Assembly (NCBI GenBank): GCA_001247695.2
Contig: LGRX02003767.1
Coordinates: 1-64,000 of the forward strand
DNA: 64,000 bases
Direction of reading: 5' to 3'
DNA from: Cymbomonas tetramitiformis
Taxonomy: Eukaryota > Chlorophyta > Pyramimonadophyceae > Pyramimonadales > Pyramimonadaceae
A model generated the notes under the pieces. It did not search any database. It saw only the letters and a program-made list of their open reading frames with translations, and was not told the DNA's origin. Made by a program: the position numbers and the translations under genes. This document shows positions 63,961 to 64,000 of this stretch, in pieces; within the stretch, counting starts at the first letter, position 1; every line of letters starts with the position of its first letter.

Positions 63961-64000
63961 GGTTGAAGAAGCAGCGGCAACGCACCACGAGGAGCGACGT

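Overview
The window is nuclear DNA of a repeat-rich, intron-rich eukaryote, most likely a unicellular alga or related protist. Two housekeeping genes can be rebuilt exon by exon with GT-AG introns in consistent phase: a cytosolic 5'-nucleotidase III (9 exons, minus strand, 21714-25820) and a type I phosphomannose isomerase (11 exons, plus strand, 51880-60407). A Polinton-like-virus relic and algal-type mobile elements sit around them. TAA, TAG and TGA all end real genes here, so the standard code applies. I cannot name the species.

Left end (1-4.7 kb): part of an integrated Polinton-like virus (PLV). The plus-strand genes (penton or minor-capsid-like, double-jelly-roll major capsid, one unknown) carry stops and frameshifts. 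The two minus-strand genes (RING finger protein, short C5-cytosine-methyltransferase-like protein) are open. From 4.9 to 10.1 kb there is a 202-bp satellite, a 112-bp repeat, a transposase-like gene and a tandem array of CCAAT motifs.

10.1-19.6 kb: a Ty3/gypsy chromovirus, truncated at its 5' end, with Gag, a single in-frame UGA, and a 2523-codon Pol. Besides protease, RT, RNase H, integrase and chromodomain, Pol carries two methyltransferase-like domains: an NPPY (Dam-type N6-adenine) domain between RNase H and integrase, and a C-terminal C5-MTase-like domain clearly homologous to the viral protein 14 kb upstream. This is the most remarkable feature of the window. A 3' LTR with TGTGCC/GGCACA ends follows a polypurine tract.

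19.6-39 kb: the nucleotidase gene with minisatellites in its introns, an Ala/Pro-rich gene downstream of a 78-bp minisatellite, a six-exon coiled-coil gene (33.1-36.8 kb, minus) and a divergently placed Cys-rich ORF.

39-51.5 kb: hAT transposase debris with a tandemly amplified piece, then a large unknown multi-exon gene (41.4-50.5 kb). A young Gag-only LTR retrotransposon (42.9-46.5 kb, near-identical LTRs, 5-bp target duplication) sits in one of its introns, just upstream of the splice acceptor. Further introns hold two satellites, and a 167-bp satellite follows the gene.

51.9-64 kb: phosphomannose isomerase with a 4-kb intron holding a 535-base assembly gap, a 1.14-kb TA-flanked terminal-inverted-repeat element that encodes a small Cys-containing protein, and a single-exon three-EF-hand calcium-binding protein.
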